Source: a bacterium 0.1xD8-71
Lineage (GTDB): Bacteria; Bacillota; Clostridia; Lachnospirales; Lachnospiraceae
DNA length: 64,000 nucleotides
Assembly: GCA_003612405.1 (NCBI GenBank)
Contig: RAYR01000001.1
Location: forward strand, 62,001-126,000
Direction of reading: 5' to 3'
Positions 17,047 to 25,978 of this stretch are shown piece by piece; positions within the stretch are counted from its first letter, which is position 1, and each line of letters starts with the position of its first letter. The notes below the pieces were generated by a model, which did no database searches, was not told the origin of the DNA, and saw only the letters and a list, made by a program, of their open reading frames with translations. Both the position numbers and the translations under genes were made by a program.

Positions 17047-18150
17047 TTAATATGTTTTGGCCATCTTTCCCAGCAGATACTGTGCATAACGGGAGAACAG
17101 ATCCCGGTCTTTCTTTTGTTCTTCCGTCAGCTCGAAGAACAGTTCTTTGCTCTTGTAGTCCCGCTTGAAGAAAGGCTCCATGAAGATATCCCACTGGGGG
17201 AGATAGAGTGCATATTTGCGGGTATAGCAGTTGGCGGCAGAAGCCTGAATACGATGGGATTTGTCCACAAATGTGGCCACAGACTTATGCAGCGCCACAT
17301 CTTCCGCAGGCAGATAATAGTAGTCTTTATAGTTGGAGTAGAAATATTTCATTTCCTCTTCGTAGAGGGGCACTTTTAAGATCCCTTCGGAAGCTTCTCC
17401 GCTGAAATAACAGCCGTTGGAGAGGTTGGATACCGGGAGGGGAAGGGGCGTGGGAAGCGTCAGTTTCATCAGGACTTCCTGTCTGTCATGACCATGGTAG
17501 TCAATAAAGTGGCTGGCCTGCACTTTTTTGGCCCGGATAGGCTCATTGAACAGGTCGTAAAACGCCAGGAGCGGGAGAATCTGCAACATCCCTTTCATGT
17601 CGTCACTGTTGTGTAACAGCAGAAGTGTGCGTGCTTCTGCAGAGGGATTCTTGACATAATCGTGATAGACGGCAATCAGTTCCCCGCCGTGATAAAGGTC
17701 TTCCCGGTCAATGCCCAGAAGTTCTTCCAAAGTCTTCTGCTTGCAGTTGGGCGTGTGCAGAAAAGCCTTGTAGGGGGAAATACGTTTATAAAGATCGATT
17801 CCCTGGAAATTGTCAAAATTGTGCGATAGTTTATGCTGTTCACATTTCTGGAGCAGGTAGGGAAGATCAAAATTATTGCCGTTAAAATGTATCAGGTGTG
17901 TGTAGGACAGACAAAAGGCAAAGAAATCATTTAACAGAGCCGTCTCGTCGTCGGGACTCTCCGCGAACCATTGTCTGACATGCCAGTTTCCGGTCTGGTA
18001 GAAAGCAGCCCCGATCAGATAGAGGGCGGAGCTTTTGGCAGTAAAACCCGTGGTTTCAATGTCGATAAACAGAATCTTATCGAGGGGAGCAATCCGCTCC
18101 AGGGGATAATCAATCGTAAAATTTTCCAGGGTCTGATTTACTATTTGCAT
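17047..18150 (-). CDS. YprB-like RNase H-fold 3'-5' exonuclease
   Basis: The 367-residue protein has an N-terminal ribonuclease H-like (DEDD) exonuclease domain: FIDIETTGF (about residues 28-36) with the metal-binding Asp and Glu, IHFNGNNFDLPYL (about 91-103) with the second Asp, and HNSDDMKGML (about 182) as the late motif. It resembles Bacillus YprB. The C-terminal part (residues 220-367) is aromatic and tryptophan/tyrosine-rich and not recognised. The open frame extends to 18360, but the ATG at 18150 follows AAGGAAG at a good distance, so I use it. It is divergent from rnfC; substrate (DNA or RNA) is unknown. Confidence 0.82.
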   Translation of the reverse strand: MQIVNQTLENFTIDYPLERIAPLDKILFIDIETTGFTAKSSALYLIGAAFYQTGNWHVRQWFAESPDDETALLNDFFAFCLSYTHLIHFNGNNFDLPYLLQKCEQHKLSHNFDNFQGIDLYKRISPYKAFLHTPNCKQKTLEELLGIDREDLYHGGELIAVYHDYVKNPSAEARTLLLLHNSDDMKGMLQILPLLAFYDLFNEPIRAKKVQASHFIDYHGHDRQEVLMKLTLPTPLPLPVSNLSNGCYFSGEASEGILKVPLYEEEMKYFYSNYKDYYYLPAEDVALHKSVATFVDKSHRIQASAANCYTRKYALYLPQWDIFMEPFFKRDYKSKELFFELTEEQKKDRDLFSRYAQYLLGKMAKTY

Positions 18151-18202
18151 AATTTTCTTCCTTTTTGGCTTTGCCTGTTGTGTTGCTAACATATCTGATG
18201 AT

Positions 18203-18211
18203 ATCTTAGCA
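18203..18211 (-). promoter_or_regulatory. Extended -10 for the exonuclease gene
   Basis: On the minus strand TGCTAAGAT forms an extended -10 about 50 bases upstream of the exonuclease start. The -35 region is poor. In the rest of the 194-base divergent gap I found only AT-rich sequence and no convincing rnfC promoter. Confidence 0.35.
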
Positions 18212-18344
18212 TATTTTTTGAAATAGCAGTAGTTTTTTTCGTCGAAAAATAGTATATTTATAGGGAAGGTTATTACGGATGAGAAATCGCCTGAAGACTC
18301 ATTCATGAATCGGATATTGATAGCAGGAGGTAAAAAGGGAAAGT

Positions 18345-19661
18345 ATGGCAAAACTAACATTTCATGGCGGCATACACCCGTACGACGGCAAGGAACTGTC
18401 GAAGGATAAGCCCATCAAGGCAGTGCTGCCCAAAGGAGATCTGGTGTATCCTTTGTCCCAGCATATCGGGGCGCCGGCCAAGCCGATCGTCAATAAAGGA
18501 GACAGAGTGCTGACCGGACAGAAGATCGCGGAGGCAGGCGGCTTTGTGTCTGCGCCTATCTACGCCACAGTATCGGGTACGGTGAAAGGGATTGAACCGC
18601 GGCGTGTGGTTACCGGTGACAATGTGATGAGTATCGTCATTGAGAACGACGGCCTTTATGAGGAAGTGGAATATCCAAAGAGAAAGCCCCTGGAAGAAAT
18701 GACCAGGGAAGAGATCATAGAGTGTGTGAAAGAGGCCGGTATTGTAGGTATGGGGGGAGCAGGTTTCCCTACTTTTATCAAGCTTTCTCCCAAAGAACCG
18801 GAAAAAATTGATTATGTAATTGCGAATTGTGCGGAATGTGAACCTTATCTGACATCGGATTACCGTAGAATGTTAGAGGAGCCGGAGAAGCTGGTGGGAG
18901 GTCTCAAAGTCTCTTTGCAGTTGTTTGAGAACGCCAGGGGGATTCTGGCAGTGGAGGACAACAAACCGGACTGTATTGAAATCCTGAAAGAACTTACGAA
19001 AGATGAACCGCGCATCAGCGTGAAAGAGCTGAAGACGAAATATCCCCAGGGTGCAGAGCGGCAGATTATCTATGCCACCACGGGAAGAGCCATCAATTCT
19101 TCCATGCTGCCGGCGGATGCGGGTTGTGTGGTCAATAATGTAGATACGGTAGTGGCTATCTATCATGCGGTGATAGAAGGAAAACCGCTGATGCATCGTA
19201 TTGTTACGGTGACGGGGGATGCCATTGAAGACCCTCGTAATTTTATCGTGCGGATCGGTACCAATTACCATGAACTGGTGGAAGAGGCGGGAGGATTTAA
19301 GAAAGACCCGGTGAAGATTGTTTCCGGCGGGCCGATGATGGGTTTTGGAATCTTTGACCTGGATGTGCCCACCACCAAGACGGCTTCAGCCCTTTTGTGT
19401 CTGACAGAGGATGATGTGTCCCGCATGGAGCCCAGCGCCTGCATCAACTGCGGCCGCTGTGTGGAAGTGTGTCCGGGACGGGTAGTACCCAGGATGCTGG
19501 CCGATTATGCACAACATTATGAGGAAGAAGAATTCCTGTCCCACAATGGAATGGAATGTTGTGAATGTGGATGCTGTAGTTTTGTGTGTCCGGCCAAGCG
19601 GCCGCTGACCCAGATGATCAAATCCATGCGTAAAATACAGCTTGCAAAGAAGAAAAAGTAG
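18345..19661 (+). CDS. rnfC: Rnf complex subunit C (NADH-binding, Fe-S)
   Basis: Peripheral subunit of the Rnf ferredoxin:NAD+ oxidoreductase, which pumps Na+ or H+ out of the cell. The 438-residue protein has the N-terminal RnfC domain, an NADH/FMN-binding region with GIVGMGGAGFPTFIKL (about 131-146), an SLBB fold around 270-330, and two 4Fe-4S motifs near the C-terminus (CINCGRCVEVCP, about 366-377, and CCECGCCSFVCP, about 404-415). AGGAGG precedes the ATG by about 13 bases. It is first in a complete rnfCDGEAB operon. Confidence 0.96.
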   Translation: MAKLTFHGGIHPYDGKELSKDKPIKAVLPKGDLVYPLSQHIGAPAKPIVNKGDRVLTGQKIAEAGGFVSAPIYATVSGTVKGIEPRRVVTGDNVMSIVIENDGLYEEVEYPKRKPLEEMTREEIIECVKEAGIVGMGGAGFPTFIKLSPKEPEKIDYVIANCAECEPYLTSDYRRMLEEPEKLVGGLKVSLQLFENARGILAVEDNKPDCIEILKELTKDEPRISVKELKTKYPQGAERQIIYATTGRAINSSMLPADAGCVVNNVDTVVAIYHAVIEGKPLMHRIVTVTGDAIEDPRNFIVRIGTNYHELVEEAGGFKKDPVKIVSGGPMMGFGIFDLDVPTTKTASALLCLTEDDVSRMEPSACINCGRCVEVCPGRVVPRMLADYAQHYEEEEFLSHNGMECCECGCCSFVCPAKRPLTQMIKSMRKIQLAKKKK

Positions 19662-19686
19662 GAAGAAAGGAGCATAGACTTAAGAG

Positions 19687-20619
19687 ATGAACGATTTAAT
19701 GAAGGTGTCTTCCAATCCCCATGTCAGATCGAAGTCCACCACCAGCAGTATCATGTTCACAGTGGTAATCGCCCTTCTTCCGGCGGCGGGCTTTGGTATT
19801 TATAATTTCGGATTGAAAGCACTGTTACTGATGTTAGTGACCGTGGCATCTACGGTGCTCACGGAATTTGCTTTTGAGAAAATCTGTAAGAAAAAGGTGA
19901 CCATAGGAGATTATTCGGCGGTAGTGACAGGATTGCTGCTGGCCCTGAACCTGCCTGTATCCGCACCCTGGTGGATCGGTATGGTGGGCGGTGTGTTTGC
20001 CATCCTGGTAGTCAAGATGCTTTTTGGCGGTCTTGGACAGAACTTTATGAATCCGGCGCTGGGTGCCCGGTGTTTCCTGTTGATTTCTTTTACTTCCATC
20101 ATGACAAATTTTGACTGTGATGCCTACACGGGGGCAACGCCTTTGGCAGCCTTAAAGAACGGCGAGGCAGTCAATATCCTGGATATGGTGATAGGCCGTA
20201 CGGCAGGAACCATTGGCGAGACATCCATGGTAGCCATCGTGATCGGGGCCTGTATCCTGATTCTGTTCGGTATTATCGATCTGCGGATTCCGGGCAGTTA
20301 TATTGTGAGTCTGGTAATCTTTATCAGTCTTTTTGGCGGCCGCGGGATTGACTGGCCGTACATATCAGCCCACCTTTCGGGCGGCGGTCTGATGCTGGGT
20401 GCTTTCTTTATGGCCACAGACTATGTGACAAGGCCCATTACCAAGAGAGGACAATATCTTTATGGAATCCTCCTGGGTATTCTGACGGGTATCTTCCGGA
20501 TTTTCGGCCCTTCCGCAGAAGGGGTATCTTATGCAATCATCATCGGCAATCTTTTAGTGCCGCTAATCGAGAAGATCACTCTTCCGAAAGCATTTGGTAA
20601 AGGAGGAGAGAAGTCATGA
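19687..20619 (+). CDS. rnfD: Rnf complex subunit D (membrane flavoprotein)
   Basis: Membrane subunit with about nine to ten helices and a covalently bound FMN. The attachment sequence YTGATPLAAL is at about residues 147-156, with the threonine as the expected flavin site. The first residues HVRSKSTTSSIMFTVVIALLPA are typical. Length 310. Its TGA overlaps the rnfG ATG (ATGA), so translation is coupled. FMN would be attached by an ApbE transferase; one is encoded at 30013-31068. Confidence 0.96.
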   Translation: MNDLMKVSSNPHVRSKSTTSSIMFTVVIALLPAAGFGIYNFGLKALLLMLVTVASTVLTEFAFEKICKKKVTIGDYSAVVTGLLLALNLPVSAPWWIGMVGGVFAILVVKMLFGGLGQNFMNPALGARCFLLISFTSIMTNFDCDAYTGATPLAALKNGEAVNILDMVIGRTAGTIGETSMVAIVIGACILILFGIIDLRIPGSYIVSLVIFISLFGGRGIDWPYISAHLSGGGLMLGAFFMATDYVTRPITKRGQYLYGILLGILTGIFRIFGPSAEGVSYAIIIGNLLVPLIEKITLPKAFGKGGEKS

Positions 20620-21221
20620 AAGAAATGATGAAAAATACCGGGATTATGGTGGCCATTACGCTGATAGCCGGTTTGCTTCTGGGAATTGTCTATCAGGTGA
20701 CGAAGGAACCGATTGCGGTGCAGGAAGCGAAGGCGAAGGAGGCGGCGTGTCAGGAAGTCTTTCAGGATGCATCGTCATTTGCCATGATAGGCGTGGAAGC
20801 GCTGCCTGCCGGCTGGAACGAAGAAGGCTATGCGCAGGAGAGTGTCGATGAGGTGATGGAGGCGAAAGACGCATCCGGTGAACTGATCGGCTATGTGATC
20901 ACGGTGACGACAAAAGAAGGCTACGGCGGGGATATTCAATTTTCCATCGGTGTACGCATGGACGGCACTGTGAACGGCATTTCCATTCTTTCCATTTCCG
21001 AGACGGCGGGCCTTGGTATGCAGGCGGAAGAAGTTTTGAAGCCTCAGTTTGCGGATAAGAATGTGGAGAAATTTGAATATACCAAGAACGGCGCCACATC
21101 GGAGAATCAGGTGGATGCGATTTCCGGTGCAACCATCACAACGAACGCGGTGACCAATGGAGTCAATGCGGGGCTTTACTATTTCCAGACACAACTGAAG
21201 GGAGGTAGTGAAAATGAATAG
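20616..21221 (+). CDS. rnfG: Rnf complex subunit G (covalent FMN)
   Basis: Membrane-anchored electron carrier of Rnf with one N-terminal helix (about residues 8-27) and a periplasm-type domain. The FMN_bind motif ends with the attachment sequence SGATITTNAV (about 170-179). The length of 201 residues is normal. It starts inside the end of rnfD by a 4-base overlap and its stop overlaps the rnfE start by 8 bases, a tightly coupled operon. Confidence 0.96.
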   Translation: MKEMMKNTGIMVAITLIAGLLLGIVYQVTKEPIAVQEAKAKEAACQEVFQDASSFAMIGVEALPAGWNEEGYAQESVDEVMEAKDASGELIGYVITVTTKEGYGGDIQFSIGVRMDGTVNGISILSISETAGLGMQAEEVLKPQFADKNVEKFEYTKNGATSENQVDAISGATITTNAVTNGVNAGLYYFQTQLKGGSENE

Positions 21222-22035
21222 TGTAAAAGAACGGCTTGTGAATGGTATTGTGAAAGAAAATCCTACCTTCGTTCTGATGCTTGGTATGTGTCCTACACTG
21301 GCAGTCACAACTTCGGCAGTCAATGGTCTCGGCATGGGGCTTACCACCATGGTGGTACTGGCTTTGAGTAATGTCTTTATCTCCATGTTACGGAATATCA
21401 TTCCGGATAAGGTAAGGATACCGGCGTTTATTGTAATCATTGCTTCCTTCGTAACCATGGTGGAACTGTTGTTACAGGGCTTTATTCCCTTTTTGTATGA
21501 TGCTTTGGGAATCTATATTCCCCTGATCGTGGTGAACTGTATTATTTTAGGACGGGCAGAGGCTTATGCTTATAAGAATCCGGTGATTCCTTCACTTTTC
21601 GACGGTATTGGCATGGGGCTTGGTTTCTCTGTGGCTCTGACCTGTATCGGTGCGGTGCGGGAGCTTCTGGGTGCAGGAACCTTGTTTGGTATCGGCGTGA
21701 TGCCGGAAAGTTTCGTGCCGGTGAGTATCTTTATCATGGCGCCGGGCGCGTTCTTCGTGCTGGCAGTGCTGACGGCAATCCAGAATAAAGTGAAGATTAT
21801 CGGCGAACGTAAGGGCAAGGATATGTCGAAGATTCAGTCCGGCTGCGGAAACGACTGCCTTAAATGTTCCGATACGGGCTGTGCAAAGCGTCTGATTGAT
21901 GAAAAGGCAGAAACAGCAGAACCCTCAAGAGAGAAAGCGGAAAAACCGAAAAAGGTCAGAAAAGAGATTGAAATAGAAGAAATCATGGACGAAGAAACGG
22001 AAACAACAGGAGAGGAGGAGAACGAAAATGCTTAA
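21214..22035 (+). CDS. rnfE: Rnf complex subunit E with cysteine-rich, acidic C-terminal extension
   Basis: Integral membrane subunit related to NqrD, six helices, with the twin sequence ELLGAGTLFGIG typical of RnfE. GGAGG at 21201-21205 favours the ATG at 21214 over an in-frame GTG at 21208. Most RnfE proteins end near residue 200-210; this one goes on to 273 with a cluster of four cysteines (GCGNDCLKCSDTGC, about 209-222) followed by a Lys/Glu-rich tail. The cysteine spacing could bind a metal or cluster, but this is only inference. Confidence 0.93.
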   Translation: MNSVKERLVNGIVKENPTFVLMLGMCPTLAVTTSAVNGLGMGLTTMVVLALSNVFISMLRNIIPDKVRIPAFIVIIASFVTMVELLLQGFIPFLYDALGIYIPLIVVNCIILGRAEAYAYKNPVIPSLFDGIGMGLGFSVALTCIGAVRELLGAGTLFGIGVMPESFVPVSIFIMAPGAFFVLAVLTAIQNKVKIIGERKGKDMSKIQSGCGNDCLKCSDTGCAKRLIDEKAETAEPSREKAEKPKKVRKEIEIEEIMDEETETTGEEENENA

Positions 22036-22606
22036 AGAATTACTGGTGATATTGATTGCATCTTCTCTTGTCAATAACGTGGTGTTAAGTCAGTTCCTCG
22101 GACTGTGTCCGTTCCTGGGCGTATCCAAAAAGACCAGTACGGCAACAGGCATGGGTGTGGCGGTTATCTTTGTTATCACACTGGCATCGGCAGTGGCAGG
22201 TGCTATTTACCAGTTTATTCTGGTACCTTTTAATATTACTTATTTACAGACCATTGTATTTATCCTGGTGATTGCAGCTTTGGTGCAGTTTGTGGAAATG
22301 TTTCTTAAGAAATTTATTCCCGGACTGTATCAGTCCCTTGGTGTGTATCTTCCTCTGATTACAACCAACTGTGCGGTGCTGGGTGTGGCACTTACCAATG
22401 TGCAGAAGAATTACGGGATACTGACTGGAATAGTCAATGGATTTGCAACAGCTGTGGGATTCACGATTTCCATTGTGATTCTGGCAGGTATCCGGGAAAA
22501 GATGGCACATAATGACATACCGGAAGCTTTTCAGGGTATGCCGATCGTGCTGGTAACGGCAGGATTGATGGCAATTGCGTTCTGCGGTTTTTCGGGCTTA
22601 CTCTAA
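22028..22606 (+). CDS. rnfA: Rnf complex subunit A
   Basis: Integral membrane subunit (192 residues, six helices) related to NqrE. The opening stretch SSLVNNVVLSQFLGLCPFLGVS and the second half-repeat around LITTNCAVLGVAL are diagnostic; the two buried cysteines (LGLCP and TNCAV) hold the intramembrane 2Fe-2S centre seen in Rnf/Nqr structures. It overlaps rnfE by 8 bases. Confidence 0.96.
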   Translation: MLKELLVILIASSLVNNVVLSQFLGLCPFLGVSKKTSTATGMGVAVIFVITLASAVAGAIYQFILVPFNITYLQTIVFILVIAALVQFVEMFLKKFIPGLYQSLGVYLPLITTNCAVLGVALTNVQKNYGILTGIVNGFATAVGFTISIVILAGIREKMAHNDIPEAFQGMPIVLVTAGLMAIAFCGFSGLL

Positions 22607-22665
22607 CGGTAGAATAATTATAAAGTGACAGATTGCAGACAACTGCATTGACATGGAGGATTAAT

Positions 22666-23457
22666 ATGGATATAACCGGTATTTTGATAGCCACCGTGCT
22701 GGTGGGGGCAGTCGGACTATTTGTGGGACTGTTCCTGGGCGTGGCCGGTATCAAATTTAAAGTGGAAGTGGATGAGAAAGAAGAGGCTATATTAGGAGTT
22801 CTTCCCGGCAATAACTGTGGCGGCTGCGGCTATGCGGGATGTTCTGGTCTGGCAGCTGCCATTGCGAAAGGGGAAGCGCCTGCCAATGCCTGTCCGGTAG
22901 GAGGAGAGAAAGTGGGCAGCCAGATAGCGCAGATCATGGGCGTGGAGGCCGGTGAGAGCGTACGGAAGGTGGCTTTTGTGAAATGTCAGGGTGATAAAGA
23001 ACGTACCCGCATGGATTATGATTATACGGGCATAGAGGATTGCCGTATGCTGGCTTTTGTGCCAAACGGCGGGCCAAAATCCTGTAATGATGGATGTCTT
23101 GGATTTGGAAGCTGCGTAAAGATGTGCCCTTTTGATGCGATTCATGTGGTAAACGGGGTAGCTGTGGTGGATAAGGAAGCCTGTAAGGCATGCGGTAAAT
23201 GTGTGGCAGTCTGTCCGAAGAATCTGATTGAACTGATTCCTTATGATGCCAAACATGTGGTGGCGTGCAGTTCCAGAGAGAAAGGCCCGGATACGATGAA
23301 AGCCTGTGATGTTGGATGCATTGGGTGTCAGCTGTGTAAGAGGAACTGTCCGGCGGATGCGGTGACGATTGAAGAGTTCCATGCAACCATAGATCAGGAG
23401 AAATGTATCGGCTGTGGAGCTTGTAAGGAGAAGTGCCCGAAGAAAGCGATTGTGTAG
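22666..23457 (+). CDS. rnfB: Rnf complex subunit B (polyferredoxin)
   Basis: Electron-entry subunit that takes electrons from reduced ferredoxin. One N-terminal membrane helix (residues 3-25) is followed by the Rnf-specific 4Fe-4S domain (NNCGGCGYAGC, about 44-54, with a later Cys in ACPVGG) and further ferredoxin motifs: CLGFGSCVKMCP, CKACGKCVAVCP, CIGCQLCKRNCP and CIGCGACKEKCP. GGAGGA at 22655-22660 sets the ATG at 22666 rather than an upstream TTG. Only 17 bases separate its stop from the protein kinase gene, with no terminator seen. Confidence 0.96.
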   Translation: MDITGILIATVLVGAVGLFVGLFLGVAGIKFKVEVDEKEEAILGVLPGNNCGGCGYAGCSGLAAAIAKGEAPANACPVGGEKVGSQIAQIMGVEAGESVRKVAFVKCQGDKERTRMDYDYTGIEDCRMLAFVPNGGPKSCNDGCLGFGSCVKMCPFDAIHVVNGVAVVDKEACKACGKCVAVCPKNLIELIPYDAKHVVACSSREKGPDTMKACDVGCIGCQLCKRNCPADAVTIEEFHATIDQEKCIGCGACKEKCPKKAIV

Positions 23458-23474
23458 AAAGCAGGGAGAGTAGG

Positions 23475-24776
23475 ATGATGGACGGACAGTTGAAAAGCGG
23501 GACTATTCTTACCTCTGAAAGCGGTAGCCGCTATACGGTAAAACAGCTGCTTGGATCCGGCGGGCAGGGAGAAGTGTATGCAGTAGAAGCCGAACATAAG
23601 GCATATGCCTTGAAATGGTACTATAAGAATACTGCTACCAGAAACCAGAAGGAAATCCTGGATAATCTCATCCAGAGCGGTCCGCCAGATGTTTCTTTCC
23701 TGTGGCCGCAGGATATGATCTTCAGGGACTATGGAGAATCTTTCGGCTATATCATGCCCCTTCGGCCTAGGAATTACAGAAGTATCGTGGATATGATGAA
23801 GCGCAGAGCGGAGCCTTCTTTTTACTGTCTTTGCAGGGCGGCATATCAGCTGACCAAGGGGTACCGTGCGCTGCATGGAAAGGGTTACAGTTACCGGGAC
23901 ATTTCTTTTGGCAATGTATTCTTTGATCCTGAAACAGGGGATGTTTTAATCTGTGATAACGACAATGTTTCTTATAACGGTGCTAAAACGGGAGTCTATG
24001 GGACGCCTCGTTTTATGGCACCGGAAATTGTGACAGGGAAGGCGAAGCCCTCCAGAAATACCGATCTTTTTTCTCTGGCAGTCCTGCTCTTTTATATGTT
24101 TATGCTGGGCCATCCCTTAGAGGGTAAGCGGGAGGCCCGGATCAAATGCATGGATATTCATGCGATGAATCAGTTATATGGGACGGATCCTCTGTTTGTT
24201 TTTGATCCGGATAATAAAGATAACAGGCCGCTTGCCGGCTATCAGGATAATGTGCTTATTTTCTGGGATCTGTATCCGCAGCAGCTAAGGGATTTGTTTA
24301 TCACATCATTTACCACAGGGCTGACACAGCCCAACCGTAGAATTACGGAGGCTAAGTGGTTAGAGACATTTGCCAATCTGATGTCAGGCATTATGATCTG
24401 CCCCCACTGCGGCTGCGAGGTGTTTTATGATTCACAGAAAGAAGGAAGCGGCGCAGCGCATATCTGCTGGGGATGTCAGCAGACAGTGCCAGTGCCGCCC
24501 AAAATGGTAATCGGCAAAAATACCGTTCTGCTTATGGCGGGTACCAAGCTGTATCAGCATCATATTGCAGAGGATTATGATATGGAGACGGTGGCAGGCG
24601 AGGTGGTACAAAATCCCGGTAATCCGAAACTCTGGGGGATCAAGAATCTGTCCCGGGATAACTGGACTTACCACAAGGCGGATGGCACCCAGGTGCCTGT
24701 GACGCCGGGCCGTTCAGCAGCAATCGCCAGGGATGCAAAGGTTGATTTTGGACAGCTGACGGGAGAATTTTATTGA
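23475..24776 (+). CDS. Serine/threonine protein kinase with zinc-ribbon and FHA-like C-terminus (TerY-P-type kinase)
   Basis: A 433-residue eukaryotic-type kinase: glycine loop GSGGQGEV (residues 27-34), ALKWY lysine (about 53), catalytic loop YRDISFGN (about 142), DND in place of DFG (about 163), and FMAPE (about 182). The HRD histidine is replaced by tyrosine. After the kinase domain comes a zinc-ribbon with two Cys pairs (CPHCG, about 313, and CWGCQ, about 335), then a beta-rich segment resembling a degenerate FHA domain. No membrane helix. Kinase, VWA and PP2C genes together are the TerY-phosphorylation triad described by Aravind and colleagues. Start chosen from AGGGAG 6 bases before ATG 23475; a second ATG follows at 23478. 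Confidence 0.86.
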   Translation: MMDGQLKSGTILTSESGSRYTVKQLLGSGGQGEVYAVEAEHKAYALKWYYKNTATRNQKEILDNLIQSGPPDVSFLWPQDMIFRDYGESFGYIMPLRPRNYRSIVDMMKRRAEPSFYCLCRAAYQLTKGYRALHGKGYSYRDISFGNVFFDPETGDVLICDNDNVSYNGAKTGVYGTPRFMAPEIVTGKAKPSRNTDLFSLAVLLFYMFMLGHPLEGKREARIKCMDIHAMNQLYGTDPLFVFDPDNKDNRPLAGYQDNVLIFWDLYPQQLRDLFITSFTTGLTQPNRRITEAKWLETFANLMSGIMICPHCGCEVFYDSQKEGSGAAHICWGCQQTVPVPPKMVIGKNTVLLMAGTKLYQHHIAEDYDMETVAGEVVQNPGNPKLWGIKNLSRDNWTYHKADGTQVPVTPGRSAAIARDAKVDFGQLTGEFY

Positions 24777-24793
24777 GGAGCATAATAACGGGT

Positions 24794-25966
24794 ATGGAAG
24801 ACCATAAGGTTTTGGCAGATATGATACGTGACTATCCGGATGCGCTTTCTGACAGAAAGAAGCTGCAAGCCCTGCTCCTGGATCTGTTCCCACAGGACAG
24901 ACTGAAAAGGAATCTGCTGTTGATCGCATTTGATGACGGTGTCGTGCATGAAATGAAGGGCCTTGCGCAGATGGACAAGATGACACTTCATCGGTTTGTC
25001 AGATCCATAGAGCTGGGATATGACATCAGGCCAAAGAGTGCGGAGACTGCCGTGACTGCCTGGGCAGCGGCCATGGGACTGTGGGCAGAGGATATCACGG
25101 AAGGCAGGACAGCGGCTGAAGGGAAAAGAGAAATATCCCCGGCAGCAGAATGGCAGCCATGTGAAAGCGACAGCATGTACGAATACGAGGAGACGTCAAG
25201 GGGCATCAGGATTCTCAAGTTCGCGGATTTTGATGAGCCTGTGATCGTGATTCCCAATGTCATCGAGGGCAAAAAGGTCTTTGCCGTCGGCAATCATGCT
25301 TTCAAGGGCTGTGTGGGGATTGAAAAGATCATTGTTTCTGACGGCATAGAAATATTGGGAAACGGTGTGTTTTTGAATTGCAGGGAGTTAAGAGAGGTGG
25401 TGCTGCCGGGCACCCTGCGTTGGATCGGCACCACGGATCCTGCGGGCTGTCCCAAAATACTGGGCAGCCGGACCAAATATGATGGCGCTTTTGAATACAC
25501 CGGTTTAAGAGAGATTGTCATACCGGACAGTGTGAAATATGTTGGTGAGAACACCTTTGCCGGCTGTGAGCAGCTAAGGCGGGTGGAGCTTTCCGGACAA
25601 TTAAAAGAGATCCGGGAAAATACCTTCCGCTGGTGTAGAAACCTTCAGAAAATAGAGTTATTCCAGGGTCTTGAAACCATCAGTATATCAGCGTTTGAAG
25701 GCTGTGAGGCGCTGAAAGAAGTGGAACTTCCGGAAGGGGTAACCAGTATTGAAGAAGGCGCCTTTGCGGGCTGTAAGAGTTTGGAGACCATCTATATACC
25801 GGATTCTGTGGTGGAAATCGGTGGCGGGAAAGGAACCGGCTTCTTGAAGACTTTCGGGGAACCGGACGAGAGGCATGAGAATTTTGTGATACAGTGCAAT
25901 GCAGGGTCCTATGCCATGCAGTATGCCAGAGCACAGCAAATCAGATGTGTCAACGCACAGTTTTAA
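24794..25966 (+). CDS. Cytoplasmic BspA-type leucine-rich repeat protein
   Basis: The N-terminal 110 residues are helical with no recognised family (LLLDLFPQDRLKRNLLL is a notable core). Residues about 150-375 are LRR_5/BspA repeats of 23 or so residues, with consensus such as AFKGC..IEKIIVSDGI..I and FAGCKSLETIYIPDSV. Most BspA repeat proteins are secreted; this one has no signal peptide or anchor, so it is likely intracellular. It sits between the kinase and VWA genes and may be a scaffold or a phosphorylation target of this set (inference). The TTG that overlaps the kinase stop is possible, but the ATG at 24794 is preferred. Confidence 0.8.
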   Translation: MEDHKVLADMIRDYPDALSDRKKLQALLLDLFPQDRLKRNLLLIAFDDGVVHEMKGLAQMDKMTLHRFVRSIELGYDIRPKSAETAVTAWAAAMGLWAEDITEGRTAAEGKREISPAAEWQPCESDSMYEYEETSRGIRILKFADFDEPVIVIPNVIEGKKVFAVGNHAFKGCVGIEKIIVSDGIEILGNGVFLNCRELREVVLPGTLRWIGTTDPAGCPKILGSRTKYDGAFEYTGLREIVIPDSVKYVGENTFAGCEQLRRVELSGQLKEIRENTFRWCRNLQKIELFQGLETISISAFEGCEALKEVELPEGVTSIEEGAFAGCKSLETIYIPDSVVEIGGGKGTGFLKTFGEPDERHENFVIQCNAGSYAMQYARAQQIRCVNAQF

Positions 25967-25978
25967 GGAGGAACGATT

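Noticed and set aside
24794-25966. BspA-like protein as a surface adhesin
   Set aside because: There is no signal peptide, anchor or wall-sorting motif, and the gene sits among cytoplasmic signalling genes.
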